Source: Methylobrevis albus
GTDB lineage: Bacteria > Pseudomonadota > Alphaproteobacteria > Rhizobiales > Pleomorphomonadaceae
Reading direction: 5' to 3'
Assembly (NCBI RefSeq): GCF_015904235.1
Contig: NZ_JADZLT010000040.1
Span: forward strand, 1-64,000
Length of the DNA stretch: 64,000 bases
In this document: one piece after another, positions 1 through 11,946 of the stretch
How the letters are laid out: each line of letters starts with the position of its first letter
Position numbering within the stretch: position 1 is the first letter of the stretch
Notes under the pieces: generated by a model
The model's input: the letters and a program-made list of their open reading frames with translations, nothing else
Database searches by the model: none
Told to the model about the DNA's origin: nothing
Program-made: the position numbers and the translations under genes

Positions 1-21
1 ATGGACGTCGATAATGAGAGC

Positions 22-2833
<2,812 letters not shown>

Positions 2834-2886
2834 CTCTCATTATCAACGTCCATTGTTGGTTGTCCTGATCCTCGATCAGGACGAAA

Positions 2887-3009
2887 CGCCGCTAGCGGCG
2901 CCTCGCTCTTCGCTCGGGTTCGACCAAAAGGTCGAACTTGTTTGTCGAGAAGGCACGCCGCTTGCGCGGCGCCTCGCTCTTCGCTCGGGTTCGACCTCGT
3001 CGGTCGAAC
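2887..3009 (+). repeat. Two tandem double-hairpin modules in the 23S-5S spacer
   Basis: The spacer between 23S and 5S holds a 31-bp direct repeat (2895-2925 and 2966-2996, identical). Each copy is the core of a two-hairpin module. The first module has the perfect palindrome CGCCGCTAGCGGCG (2887-2900) and then GTTCGACC-AAAA-GGTCGAAC (2918-2937). The second has CGCCGC-TTGC-GCGGCG (2956-2971) and then GTTCGACC-TCGTC-GGTCGAAC (2989-3009). Loops differ while stems are kept, which suggests selection for structure, for example as processing or antitermination signals. No tRNA lies in this spacer. Confidence 0.75.
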
Positions 3010-3112
3010 GGGAGTGCCATGCGAGCTCTGAATTACCGATACGATCTGCCCCAGAGGGCACAACACAGGCCGCATCAATCGATGCCGCCCGACCAGCCTC
3101 TGATCTTCGCCG

Positions 3113-3228
3113 GCCTGGTGGCCATAGCGGGGACCCTGCACCCGATCCCATCCCGAACTCGGCCGTGAAATGCCCCAGCGCCAATGGTACTTCGTCTCAA
3201 GACGCGGGAGAGTAGGTCACCGCCAGGC
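3113..3228 (+). rRNA. rrf: 5S ribosomal RNA
   Basis: The sequence runs from GCCTGGTGGCCATAGCGGGG to the closing CCGCCAGGC, the complementary ends that form helix I of 5S rRNA. The conserved CCCGATCCCATCCCGAACTC segment is present at about 3140-3159. Outside it, TGATCTT (3101-3107) pairs with AAGATCA (3234-3240), a precursor stem. The length of about 116 bases is normal. It belongs to the same operon as the 23S gene upstream. Confidence 0.95.
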
Positions 3229-3833
3229 CTGCAAAGATCAGAGGAACACGAAAATCTCACGAGACGGACATGACCCCATAAAGGGAACGTCCGGCTTCTC
3301 AATACACACAAACCACGATCTCCACACAGCCCAAACCGACCAACACCCCGAATGGCCAAAAGCCACGCGGGGTGAAACTGCGTTCGAATAGGCGACGACG
3401 TGCGGGAACAAAGAGGGTACATGGCAGAGCAGGCCCGCCGCCGGAGGGGATGCCTCTGGAGAAGGCCGCCGCAGGGAAAGTGGGTGCAAGATCGAGAGAA
3501 GGAGGGGGTACAGGTCTCCTGCTTCAAGCTGCGGGTCACCCCTCGTCCATGGGCCCAGCCCACCGCCGCAGCCGAAGCCGCCGGGCTAAACCACGATGGT
3601 TGCCCCACGCCCGCGCCGGAGGCCGGATCGGCAGCCTCGTTCCTCACCTGCAGGGGCAGGGCGCGCAGGGCGAGGCCCGGCCTGCCGAGCTGATCCCGCC
3701 GATCACTTCACCGTCACTTCCGCGTTAAACCTTGGACCACCCGCCGATCGCGGCGTATCGGTTGCACCTAGCGCCAGCCGGACTCCGGTCCGGGCTGTCT
3801 TCCCCCAATTCATTCCAGCGCGAAGGAACTCCC
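3229..3833. other. Intergenic region after the rRNA operon, no gene seen
   Basis: About 600 bases between 5S rRNA and the alcohol dehydrogenase. The first 130 bases are C/A-rich and unlike the rest of the window. A tRNA-fMet gene often follows 5S in this group. Only a CGCGGGGTG string at 3366-3374, resembling the start of such a tRNA, is present, and the following bases do not continue as a tRNA. The rest is GC-rich with no convincing ribosome-binding site or protein family. The promoter of the downstream dehydrogenase must lie in its 3' part, but I could not pick out clear -35/-10 boxes. Confidence 0.6.
3344..3374 (+). terminator. Stem-loop downstream of the rRNA operon
   Basis: CACCCCG (3344-3350) pairs with CGGGGTG (3368-3374), enclosing TGGC (3353-3356) paired with GCCA (3362-3365) around a CAAAA loop. 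It is the first stable hairpin after the 5S gene and may end rRNA transcription or protect the 3' end. No T-run follows, so intrinsic termination is uncertain. Confidence 0.4.
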
Positions 3834-4895
3834 ATGTTCGTCTGCCAAGGCTTTGCCACGTCAAATGCCGACCAGCCGCTCGGCCCCTTCAGCTTCGAGC
3901 GCCGCGATCCGGGCCCGCGCGACGTCGCCATCGACATCCACTACTGCGGCGTCTGCCATTCGGACCTGCACACCGCCCGCAACGAATGGGGCAACACGAT
4001 CTATCCCTGCCTGCCCGGTCACGAGATCGTCGGCAAGGTATCGGCGGTTGGCTCCGAGGTGACCAGGTTCAAGGTCGGCGATCTCGCCGGCGTCGGCTGC
4101 CTGGTCGGGTCGTGCCAGGATTGCCCGAGCTGCGCCGAGGGTCTCGAGCAGTATTGCGAGAAGGGTTTCATCGGCACCTATAACGGCATCGAGAAGGAGA
4201 CCGGCAAGGTCACCTTCGGCGGCTATTCGCAGGCGATCGTCGTCGACGAGGGCTTCGTGCTGCGGATCCCCGAGGGGGTCGACCTCGCCGCGGTGGCACC
4301 GCTGCTCTGCGCCGGCATCACCACCTATTCGCCGCTGAAGCACTGGAAGGTCGGTCCCGGCCAGAAGGTCGGCATCGTTGGCCTCGGCGGGCTCGGCCAC
4401 ATGGGGCTCAAGATCGCCAAGGCGCTCGGCGCGCATGTCGTGCTCTTCACCACCTCGCCCGGCAAGGTCGAGGACGCCAAGCGGCTCGGGGCGGACGAGG
4501 TGATCATCTCGAAGAACGATGACGAGATGGCCGCGCATGCGAACAGCTTCGACTTCATCCTCGACTGCGTCGCGGCCGACCACGACGTGAACGCCTACCT
4601 CGGCCTCCTGAAGCGCGACGGCACGATGACCCAGGTCGGGGCGCCGGAAAAGCCGCTCTCGGTCGCCGCTTTCAGCCTGATCTTCAAGCGTCGCAACTTC
4701 GCGGGCTCGCTGATCGGCGGCATCGCCGAGACGCAGGAGATGCTCGACTTCTGCGCCGAGCACGGCATCGTCTCCGATATCGAGCTGATCCAGATTCAGG
4801 ATATCGAGGCGGCCTACGCGCGCATGCTGAAGAGCGACGTCAAGTACCGCTTCGTCATCGATATGGCCTCGCTCGGGCAGGCCGCGGCGGCCTGA
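3834..4895 (+). CDS. Zinc-dependent NAD(P) alcohol dehydrogenase, cinnamyl-alcohol dehydrogenase type (AdhA/YahK-like)
   Basis: A 353-residue medium-chain dehydrogenase that should interconvert alcohols and aldehydes in the cytoplasm. The catalytic zinc site is visible as YCGVCHSD near residues 35-42 and LPGHEIVG near 60-67. A structural-zinc cysteine cluster (C..C..C.......C) follows in the GSCQDCPSCAEGLEQYC stretch. The Rossmann nucleotide-binding motif is VGLGGLGHMG near residue 183. The length matches the family. The chosen ATG has AAGGA about 8 bases upstream; a longer in-frame open reading frame upstream lacks family similarity. The gene stands alone, flanked by the rRNA operon and a strong terminator. 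Substrate is unknown; YahK/AdhA relatives reduce a broad range of aldehydes. Confidence 0.92.
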   Translation: MFVCQGFATSNADQPLGPFSFERRDPGPRDVAIDIHYCGVCHSDLHTARNEWGNTIYPCLPGHEIVGKVSAVGSEVTRFKVGDLAGVGCLVGSCQDCPSCAEGLEQYCEKGFIGTYNGIEKETGKVTFGGYSQAIVVDEGFVLRIPEGVDLAAVAPLLCAGITTYSPLKHWKVGPGQKVGIVGLGGLGHMGLKIAKALGAHVVLFTTSPGKVEDAKRLGADEVIISKNDDEMAAHANSFDFILDCVAADHDVNAYLGLLKRDGTMTQVGAPEKPLSVAAFSLIFKRRNFAGSLIGGIAETQEMLDFCAEHGIVSDIELIQIQDIEAAYARMLKSDVKYRFVIDMASLGQAAAA

Positions 4896-4923
4896 GCAGG
4901 AACGCCCGGCTGCGCCAGACGTG

Positions 4924-4959
4924 AAAAAGCGGCGGCAGAGTTTTCTGCCGCCGCTTTTT
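4924..4959. terminator. Intrinsic terminator, probably bidirectional
   Basis: A perfect 16-bp inverted repeat reads AAAAAGCGGCGGCAGA (4924-4939), loop GTTT, TCTGCCGCCGCTTTTT (4944-4959), with one more T following. The stem ends in an A-run on one side and a T-run on the other, so it can terminate the dehydrogenase on plus and also the amidohydrolase operon arriving on minus. Confidence 0.93.
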
Positions 4960-5033
4960 TGTGAGGAGCGCTCGCCGGCTCGGGCGAGGCGCCTCGCGCT
5001 CGACGCGGACGCTGCGGAAGATCCTCGCCGGTT

Positions 5034-6257
5034 TCAGGCGACCAGCTTGCCGCCTTCCGCCACCAGCTTGCCCCGCCGGTAGACCTTGCGCTCGCGCGGC
5101 AGGGCGGCGACGGCTTCCGGGACGTGGGCGGCGGGGATGACGACGAAGTCTGCGGAGGCGCCGGGGACGAGGCCGTAGTCGCCGAGGCGCAGCGCCGTGG
5201 CGCCGGCGGTGGTGACGACGTCGAAGACGCTTTCCAGCTCCGCGTCAGTGTAGAAGCCGGAGCGGTAGCCGATGATGTTGGCGCGGCTCAGCATGTCGCC
5301 GTCGCCATAGGGCCACCAGCTGTCGCGGATGTTGTCGCTGCCGGAGAACACGGTGACGCCGGCGGCGCGGAGCAGGGTGACGGGCGGGAAGCCGTGCGCG
5401 CCGGGGGCGTTGGTCATGATGGCGACGCCGGCCTTGGCGATTATGTCGGCGGTGCGCTTCGCCTGGTCGGTGGAGACCTCGCCGAGGGCATAGGCGTGGC
5501 TGACGGCGACGTGGCCCTGCATGCCGAGCGCCGCGGTGCGGGCGGCGATCTGCTCGATCTCGAACACGCCCAGCATGTGCGCGTCATGCAGATGGATGTC
5601 GACGCCGACGCCGCGCTTCTCGGCGATGCCGAAGACGACGTCGAGGTGTTTTTCGATGTCGCGGTCGACGATCGCCGGGTCGAGGCCGCCGACGAGGTCG
5701 CAGCCGGCGGCGATCGCTTCGTCCATCACCTCGGCCGTGCCGGGGCAGGTGAGGATGCCGCTCTGCGGGAAGGCGACGAGCTGGATGTCGATCAGGTCGC
5801 GCGCGGCCTCGCGCACTTCGAGGACCGGTTCGAGATGCTTCAGGCCGACCGAGCCGTCGATCATGACGTGGCTGCGCATGCGCAGGGTGCCGTTGGCGAC
5901 GCAGAGCTCGAGCTGCGCCCGGGCGCGGTGCGCCATCGGCGCGGCGGTGCTGAGCAGGTCCATCTGGAAGGCGACGCGTTCGCGCACGTCGAAGCCGTTG
6001 GTGCAGGGGCGGTGCGGCTTCCAGACGTCGCCGATGAAGCTGGTGTCGAGGTGGATGTGGCCCTCGACGAAACTCGGCGAGACCAGCGCGCCGCCGAGGT
6101 CGGTGACCGGCACGCCGGCGTCCGTCGCGGGCGTCTCGCCGAAGGAGACGAAGCGGCCGCCGCCGACGGCGATCGCGACCAGGCGGCCGTCCGGCAGCCG
6201 GGCGTTGGTGAAGAGCGCGTCGATGGCGGACGACGGGGCGGGGGCTGAAAGGGTCAC
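5034..6257 (-). CDS. Amidohydrolase of the cytosine deaminase (CodA) family with altered active site
   Basis: A 407-residue metal-dependent amidohydrolase. Compared from memory with E. coli CodA, the metal ligands are kept: HIHLD, the His of VDIHLHD, the His of AVSHAYA, and the Asp of SGSDN. The substrate-facing Gln of VAFPQSG is also present. Two CodA residues differ: the general acid/base Glu217 is Asp here, and Asp314 is Asn, so cytosine is unlikely to be the natural substrate. GTG start: GAGGA lies 7 bases upstream, and residues before it are not family-like. It follows the BMP-type binding protein and is the last gene of that minus-strand transport operon, so its substrate is probably what the importer brings in: a nucleobase, deaminated purine or related ring amide. 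Confidence 0.88.
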   Translation of the reverse strand: MTLSAPAPSSAIDALFTNARLPDGRLVAIAVGGGRFVSFGETPATDAGVPVTDLGGALVSPSFVEGHIHLDTSFIGDVWKPHRPCTNGFDVRERVAFQMDLLSTAAPMAHRARAQLELCVANGTLRMRSHVMIDGSVGLKHLEPVLEVREAARDLIDIQLVAFPQSGILTCPGTAEVMDEAIAAGCDLVGGLDPAIVDRDIEKHLDVVFGIAEKRGVGVDIHLHDAHMLGVFEIEQIAARTAALGMQGHVAVSHAYALGEVSTDQAKRTADIIAKAGVAIMTNAPGAHGFPPVTLLRAAGVTVFSGSDNIRDSWWPYGDGDMLSRANIIGYRSGFYTDAELESVFDVVTTAGATALRLGDYGLVPGASADFVVIPAAHVPEAVAALPRERKVYRRGKLVAEGGKLVA

Positions 6258-6374
6258 GGGCTTCCTCGATTCGGGCGAACGCCGGTCTGGACGATAGCGC
6301 CGCCGCGCGTACTTGTCCGCGCGGCGGGGAGTGGAGGTCGGGGGTGCCGCGGGCGCAGGCGCCGGGCGGGGCCG

Positions 6375-6421
6375 CCCTCGTCCTTCGAGACAGCCCGTTC
6401 GGGCTTCGTCAGGATGAGGGC
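6375..6421. repeat. Palindromic interspersed repeat, family A, copy 1
   Basis: A ~47-bp element starting CTCGTCCTTCGAGAC and ending TCAGGATGAGG, with a central GCCCGTTCGGGC hairpin. It lies between the binding-protein and amidohydrolase genes of the same operon. Further copies of the same element occur near 11.75-11.88 kb and 51.66-51.80 kb. Confidence 0.85.
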
Positions 6422-6462
6422 GGCCGCGCATCGCGGTGCCTTTGGCAGGCTAGGCCGGAGCG

Positions 6463-7569
6463 TCAGCCGGCGCTGGGCAGGGTGCCCTGGACGCCTTCGA
6501 CCAGCCAGTTCATGCCCTTCAGCTCGTCGTCGCCCGGGGTGGCGCCGGCGGCAAAGCGCACGGTGCCAGACTGATCCTTCACCGGGCCGGCAAAGGGGTG
6601 CAGCGTGCCGGCGATGATCGCGGCCTCGGCAGCCGCCATCTCGGCGGCGACGGATTCGGGCAGCTCGGGGCTGGCGGTGGTCATCTTGACGAAGCCGCCG
6701 GGTCCGAGGCCGCGCCAGCGGCTCGTCGGCGCCCAGGTGCCGTTGATCACGCCTTCGGCCGCCTCGATGTGCGCCGCGCTCCAGTCGAGCTCGAAGGAGC
6801 AGAGCTGCGCCTTCTTGACGTAGGCGGAGAAGTCGCCGGTGCTGCCGATCGACCAGACGCCCTTTTCCTCGGCGGCGAGGCCCTGCACGGGGGTGTTCGG
6901 GCTGCCGGAGATCACGTCGGCGCCCTGTGCGACGAGGGCGGCGACGGCGTCCTTCTCCTTGCCGGGGTCGACCCAGGCGTTGGCCCACACCACCTTCAGC
7001 GTCGCCTCGGGGTTGACGCTGCGCGCGCCGAGCAGGAAGGCGTTCAGCGAGTAGACCACCTGCGGCACCGGGAAGGCGCCGACCCAGCCGAGCACGTTCG
7101 ACTTCGTCATGCGGCCGGCGGCGATGCCGGTGAGGTAGGTCCCCTCGAAGTGCTTGGCTTCGAACACGCCGAGGTTCGGGCCGGCCTCGATGCCGGCGCA
7201 GCACTCGAAGTGCGCCTTGCCGAGCGACGGCGCCAGCTTCTTCAGCGAGGCGTACTGCGAGAAGGTGGTGCCGAAGATCAGCTTGTGGCCGGTGGTGGCG
7301 AGCTGGCGGAACAGGCGCTCGCAATCCTGAATCTGGGCGATGTTCTCGAGCACGGTGACCTCGACCTTGTCACCATAGTTCGCCTTCAGCTTGCGCCAGG
7401 CTTCGGCCTGGAAGTATTCCCAGCCGGTGTCGGAAATGGCGCCCATGTGGATGACGCCGACCTTCAGCACCTCGTCCTGTGCGAAGGCGGGGCGGAAGCC
7501 GGTGGCGGCGGCGAGCGAGCCGGCGGCGGCGGTGCCGAGGAAGCGGCGGCGGGTGAACGTGGACTGCAT
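6463..7569 (-). CDS. BMP-family ABC transporter substrate-binding protein, Tat-exported
   Basis: A 368-residue periplasmic binding protein of the basic membrane protein (BMP/PnrA-like) family, which binds nucleosides and related purine compounds. The N-terminus has a twin-arginine signal (FTRRRFLGT, then a hydrophobic stretch and a cut near AFAQ at residue 30) rather than the lipoprotein signal usual in PnrA/Med proteins. Family features include LKVGVIHMG at the start of the mature protein, the FGTTFSQYAS segment and the WANAWVDPGKEKDAV region typical of BMP proteins. The start is supported by GAGGGA upstream. It is the fourth gene in the minus-strand order ATPase, permease, permease, binding protein, amidohydrolase. 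Confidence 0.93.
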   Translation of the reverse strand: MQSTFTRRRFLGTAAAGSLAAATGFRPAFAQDEVLKVGVIHMGAISDTGWEYFQAEAWRKLKANYGDKVEVTVLENIAQIQDCERLFRQLATTGHKLIFGTTFSQYASLKKLAPSLGKAHFECCAGIEAGPNLGVFEAKHFEGTYLTGIAAGRMTKSNVLGWVGAFPVPQVVYSLNAFLLGARSVNPEATLKVVWANAWVDPGKEKDAVAALVAQGADVISGSPNTPVQGLAAEEKGVWSIGSTGDFSAYVKKAQLCSFELDWSAAHIEAAEGVINGTWAPTSRWRGLGPGGFVKMTTASPELPESVAAEMAAAEAAIIAGTLHPFAGPVKDQSGTVRFAAGATPGDDELKGMNWLVEGVQGTLPSAG

Positions 7570-7664
7570 GGGTCTGGTCCCTCTGGTTCGGTTGCGGATG
7601 CGGGGCGTCTGTTGTTGCTCTTGGGGCGACGGCCGGATGCCGGCCGCGCCCGGAAAACGGGTGC

Positions 7665-8585
7665 TCAGCCTTCGGCGTCGAACGGTTTGCCGAGCGAGGC
7701 GGGCAGGTTGAGGCGGATCAGCGTCTCGTCGCGGGAGATGAGGACGAGGACGAGGACGGTGGCGAGATAGGGCAGCGCCGACATCAGCTCCGACGGCACG
7801 GCGACGCCGGCGCCCTGCGCGAACAGCTGCGCCGTGGTGACGCCGCCGAAGAGGTAGGCGCCGAGGATGCAGCGCTCCGGCCGCCAGGTGGCGAAGACGA
7901 CGAGGGCGACGGCGATCCAGCCGCGCCCCGCGACGAGGCCCTCGGTCCAGAGCGCGGTGTAGATCACCGAGACATAGGCGCCGGCGATGCCGGCCATCGC
8001 GCCGCCGAACGCCGTCGCCGCATAGCGGATGCGGATCACCGGATAGCCGATGGCATGCGCGGCCGAGGGGGATTCGCCGACGGCGCGCAAGACGAGGCCG
8101 GCGCGGCTGCGGTAGAGGAACCAGGCGATGGCGGCGAACACCAGCCACGACAGCCAGACGAGCGGATGCAGCGGACCGAGCAGGGCGCCGAGCACCGGGA
8201 TGTCGGCAGCCGCCGCGGAGAGCTGCGACTGCGGGATCACCAGCGCCATGCCGACATAGGACTTGCCGAGATAGGAGCTGAGGCCCCCGCCGAAGATCGC
8301 CAGGGCGAGGCCCGCGGCGACCTGGTTCGCCTTGAAGCTGATCGCGAGCAGGCCGAACAGCAGCGCCATGCCTATGCCGGCTGCGGCGCCGGCGAGCACC
8401 GCGAGCGGCACGCTGCCGGTGTGGTAGGCGACGGCGAAGGCGGCGATGGCGCCGACCAGCATCATGCCCTCGACGCCGAGGTTGAGCACGCCGGAGCGTT
8501 CGGTGACGAGTTCGCCGAGCGCCGCGTAGACCAGCGGCGTGCCGGCGACGAGCGTCGCGATCAGGATGGGAAGGAGGCCGTTCAT
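7665..8585 (-). CDS. ABC transporter permease (second), nucleoside/BMP type
   Basis: A 306-residue inner-membrane permease of the BPD_transp_2 (branched-chain amino acid / sugar / nucleoside) class, homologous to YufQ/NupQ. It is almost entirely hydrophobic with about eight to ten membrane segments. The early motif TERSGVLNLGVEGMML is the conserved region of this class. The ATG overlaps the stop of the upstream permease as ATGA, implying translational coupling. A GC hairpin of GGCCGG/CCGGCC follows in the 95-base gap before the binding-protein gene and may stabilise upstream message or lower read-through. Confidence 0.93.
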   Translation of the reverse strand: MNGLLPILIATLVAGTPLVYAALGELVTERSGVLNLGVEGMMLVGAIAAFAVAYHTGSVPLAVLAGAAAGIGMALLFGLLAISFKANQVAAGLALAIFGGGLSSYLGKSYVGMALVIPQSQLSAAAADIPVLGALLGPLHPLVWLSWLVFAAIAWFLYRSRAGLVLRAVGESPSAAHAIGYPVIRIRYAATAFGGAMAGIAGAYVSVIYTALWTEGLVAGRGWIAVALVVFATWRPERCILGAYLFGGVTTAQLFAQGAGVAVPSELMSALPYLATVLVLVLISRDETLIRLNLPASLGKPFDAEG

Positions 8586-9680
8586 GGGGCTGCCTCCGCG
8601 ATAGTGGCAGAAGCAACGGGGGCTGCTGCGGGAGCGGCGGCCGGGCGGCGGCGGATGCGGTAGAAGATCAGCACGTCGGCGGCGAGCAGGAAGAACAGCA
8701 TCATGCCCTGGAACAGGCCGGTGATGGACGAGGGCAGGCCGAGCGACATCTGCGCGGTGTCGCCGGAGAGGTAGAGCAGCGACAGCAGCAGGCCGGAGAA
8801 GACGATGCCGATCGGGTGCAGCCGGCCGAGGAAGGCGACGATGATCGCGGCGTAGCCGTAGCCGGGCGAGGCGGTCGGGAAGATCTGGCCGAGCGGGCCG
8901 GCAATCTCGCCGACGCCGGCGATACCGGCCGTCAGTCCGCCCGCCAGCATGCCGAGCCAGACGGCGCGGCGGGTGGAGAAGCCGGCATAGCGGGCGGCGG
9001 CGTCGGAAAGGCCGGTGACTTTCAGCTGGAAGCCGATGTAGCTGCGCGACAGCAGCACCCAGCCGGCGAGCACGGCGGCGAGCGCGATCCAGAGGCCGAT
9101 GTTGAGGCGGGTATCCTCGAGGATGATCGGATAGAGCGCGGCGGGGGCAAGCGGCTCGGACTGCGGAAAATTGAAGCCCGCTGGGTCGCGCCACATGCCG
9201 AACACCAGCCAGCTCAGCCAGAGCTGGGCGACATAGTTGAACATCAGGCTGACGAGGATCTCGTTGGCGTTGAAGCGCGTGCGCAGCAGCGCCGGGATCG
9301 CCGCCCAGGCGGCACCGGCGAGCCCGCCGGCGACGATCATGGCCGGCAGCAAGAGTGGGCTGCCGCCGGGGCCGAATTTCAGCGCCAGCCAGCCGGAGGC
9401 GATGACGCCGAGGATGAGCTGGCCCTCGGCGCCGACGTTCCACACCCCGGCGCGGAAACCGACGGTGAGGCCGACCGCGATCAGGATCAGCGGCGTCGCC
9501 TTCAGCAGCCACTCGCCGACGCCGTAGCGGTCCTGCACCGGGCCGGTGACGAACATGACGAGGGCGTCGAGCGGCGCGTGGCCGGCGGCGGCGAAGATCA
9601 CCAGTGCGACGATCACGGTGGCGCCGACGGCGATCAGCGGCGCGGCATAGACCATCGCCGTCGAGGGCTGCGGGCGTCGT

Positions 9681-9697
<17 letters not shown>
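8582..9697 (-). CDS. ABC transporter permease (first), nucleoside/BMP type
   Basis: A 371-residue inner-membrane permease, homologous to YufP/NupP. It has about ten hydrophobic segments and the family segment FRAGVWNVGAEGQLILG, the counterpart of the NLGVEG motif in the partner permease. It ends in a short Ala/Pro-rich cytoplasmic tail. It overlaps the ATPase gene by 17 bases upstream and the second permease by 4 bases downstream, so all three are one translation-coupled unit forming the heterodimeric channel of the importer. Confidence 0.93.
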
Positions 9698-11309
<1,612 letters not shown>

Positions 11310-11362
11310 TTCGCGGCCGCGCCATCGCCGGAGACCGGATCAGGGGGCGGCCTGATGCGATC

Positions 11363-11372
11363 TGGTATGCAG
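11363..11372. promoter_or_regulatory. Repeated motif, copy 1 (TGGTATGCAG), possible operator
   Basis: TGGTATGCAG lies 54-63 bases before the ATPase start on the minus strand, and TGGTATACAG recurs at 11582-11591. Nine of ten bases agree. The TGGTATrC core resembles half-sites bound by GntR/FadR-type regulators. Function is inferred only from repetition and position. Confidence 0.4.
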
Positions 11373-11508
11373 GCGGTGTGCCATTCTGTATCCCCTGCGC
11401 GAGTTTGGCACCATTGGGACCCCGCACCCGGCGGCGAAACGCCGGGTTCAACTGGCCGCGTGATGCGCGAAGCTCCTTGATTTCTGGAGACTATCCGGAA
11501 CAATCGCT

Positions 11509-11550
11509 TTTTGGACCCTGCTCAGGGGTGGTCCAAAATCGGGCCCTGAG
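11509..11550 (-). promoter_or_regulatory. Interleaved inverted repeats: possible RNA pseudoknot or operator
   Basis: TTTTGGACC (11509-11517) is complementary to GGTCCAAAA (11530-11538), nine base pairs. CTCAGGG (11521-11527) is complementary to CCCTGAG (11544-11550), seven base pairs. The arms interleave as A, B, A', B', the topology of an H-type pseudoknot with connectors of 3, 2 and 5 bases. If the operon's transcript starts upstream of it (minus strand), it would sit in the leader about 200 bases before the ATPase. It could instead be a protein-binding dyad. No known riboswitch class was recognised. Confidence 0.45.
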
Positions 11551-11581
11551 CGACGATCTGGTGCGCCATCAGTCGCAAGTT

Positions 11582-11591
11582 TGGTATACAG
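11582..11591. promoter_or_regulatory. Repeated motif, copy 2 (TGGTATACAG), possible operator
   Basis: Second copy of the motif at 11363. The core GTATAC is palindromic. It lies upstream, in the minus direction, of the interleaved repeats at 11509-11550. Confidence 0.4.
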
Positions 11592-11745
11592 AAAATCACA
11601 TTCCCGTATGGAGAATGCCTGCAATCGAGGCGACAAATGGTGAAAATCTGGGCTTTCGGGTTGGCCGGCGTGGCTGGACCCTGATTGGCTAGCAATTGCG
11701 ATCGCCGACAGGTTTGGCGACAGAATACGCGAGCCGGTGCGCCCG

Positions 11746-11881
11746 GCCTCGTCCTTCGAGACAGGCGCTACGCGCCTTCCTCAGGATGAGGCCTTCGAGA
11801 TTTTCTCTTTTTATTGCAGATGCTTGCCCTTTCTCCTCATCCTGGGAAAGCCGCGCAGCGGCTGTCTCGAAGGACGAGGGG
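11746..11881. repeat. Palindromic interspersed repeats, family A, copies 2 and 3, inverted
   Basis: Copy 2 (11746-11792) reads CTCGTCCTTCGAGACAGG to CCTCAGGATGAGG. Copy 3 (11835-11881) is the same element on the other strand, CCTCATCCTGGG to GTCTCGAAGGACGAGG. About 42 AT-richer bases separate them. The pair could fold as one long hairpin between the two operons. Confidence 0.85.
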
Positions 11882-11946
11882 AAAGCCCGGGCCTGGCCGG
11901 TCGGACGGGCCGGGGCTCGCGATCAGCGGCCTACCGCTTCAGCGGC

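Larger units (their letters stand above)
11310..11946. other. Intergenic leader of the ABC importer operon with repeats
   Basis: About 640 bases between the importer ATPase and iolB. The stretch from about 11455 to 11740 is noticeably more AT-rich than the surroundings and contains paired-arm structures and a repeated TGGTATrCAG motif, listed separately. A further hairpin, ACCCGGCG-GCGAAA-CGCCGGGT, lies at 11426-11447. Two inverted family A repeats occupy 11746-11881. Short open frames here show no family likeness and I do not call them genes. Confidence 0.6.

Noticed and set aside
3366-3440. Possible tRNA-fMet starting CGCGGGGTG
   Set aside because: The bases after the first nine do not form D, anticodon or T arms, and the string is part of a hairpin with upstream bases.
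3372-3728. Two overlapping Arg/Gly-rich plus-strand frames in the gap after 5S rRNA
   Set aside because: No ribosome-binding site, no family, and two frames overlap in the same bases without one being favoured.
11378-11692. A 104-codon frame in the leader of the importer operon
   Set aside because: The region carries paired-arm structures and repeated motifs, the frame's composition is unlike neighbouring genes, and no ribosome-binding site is seen.
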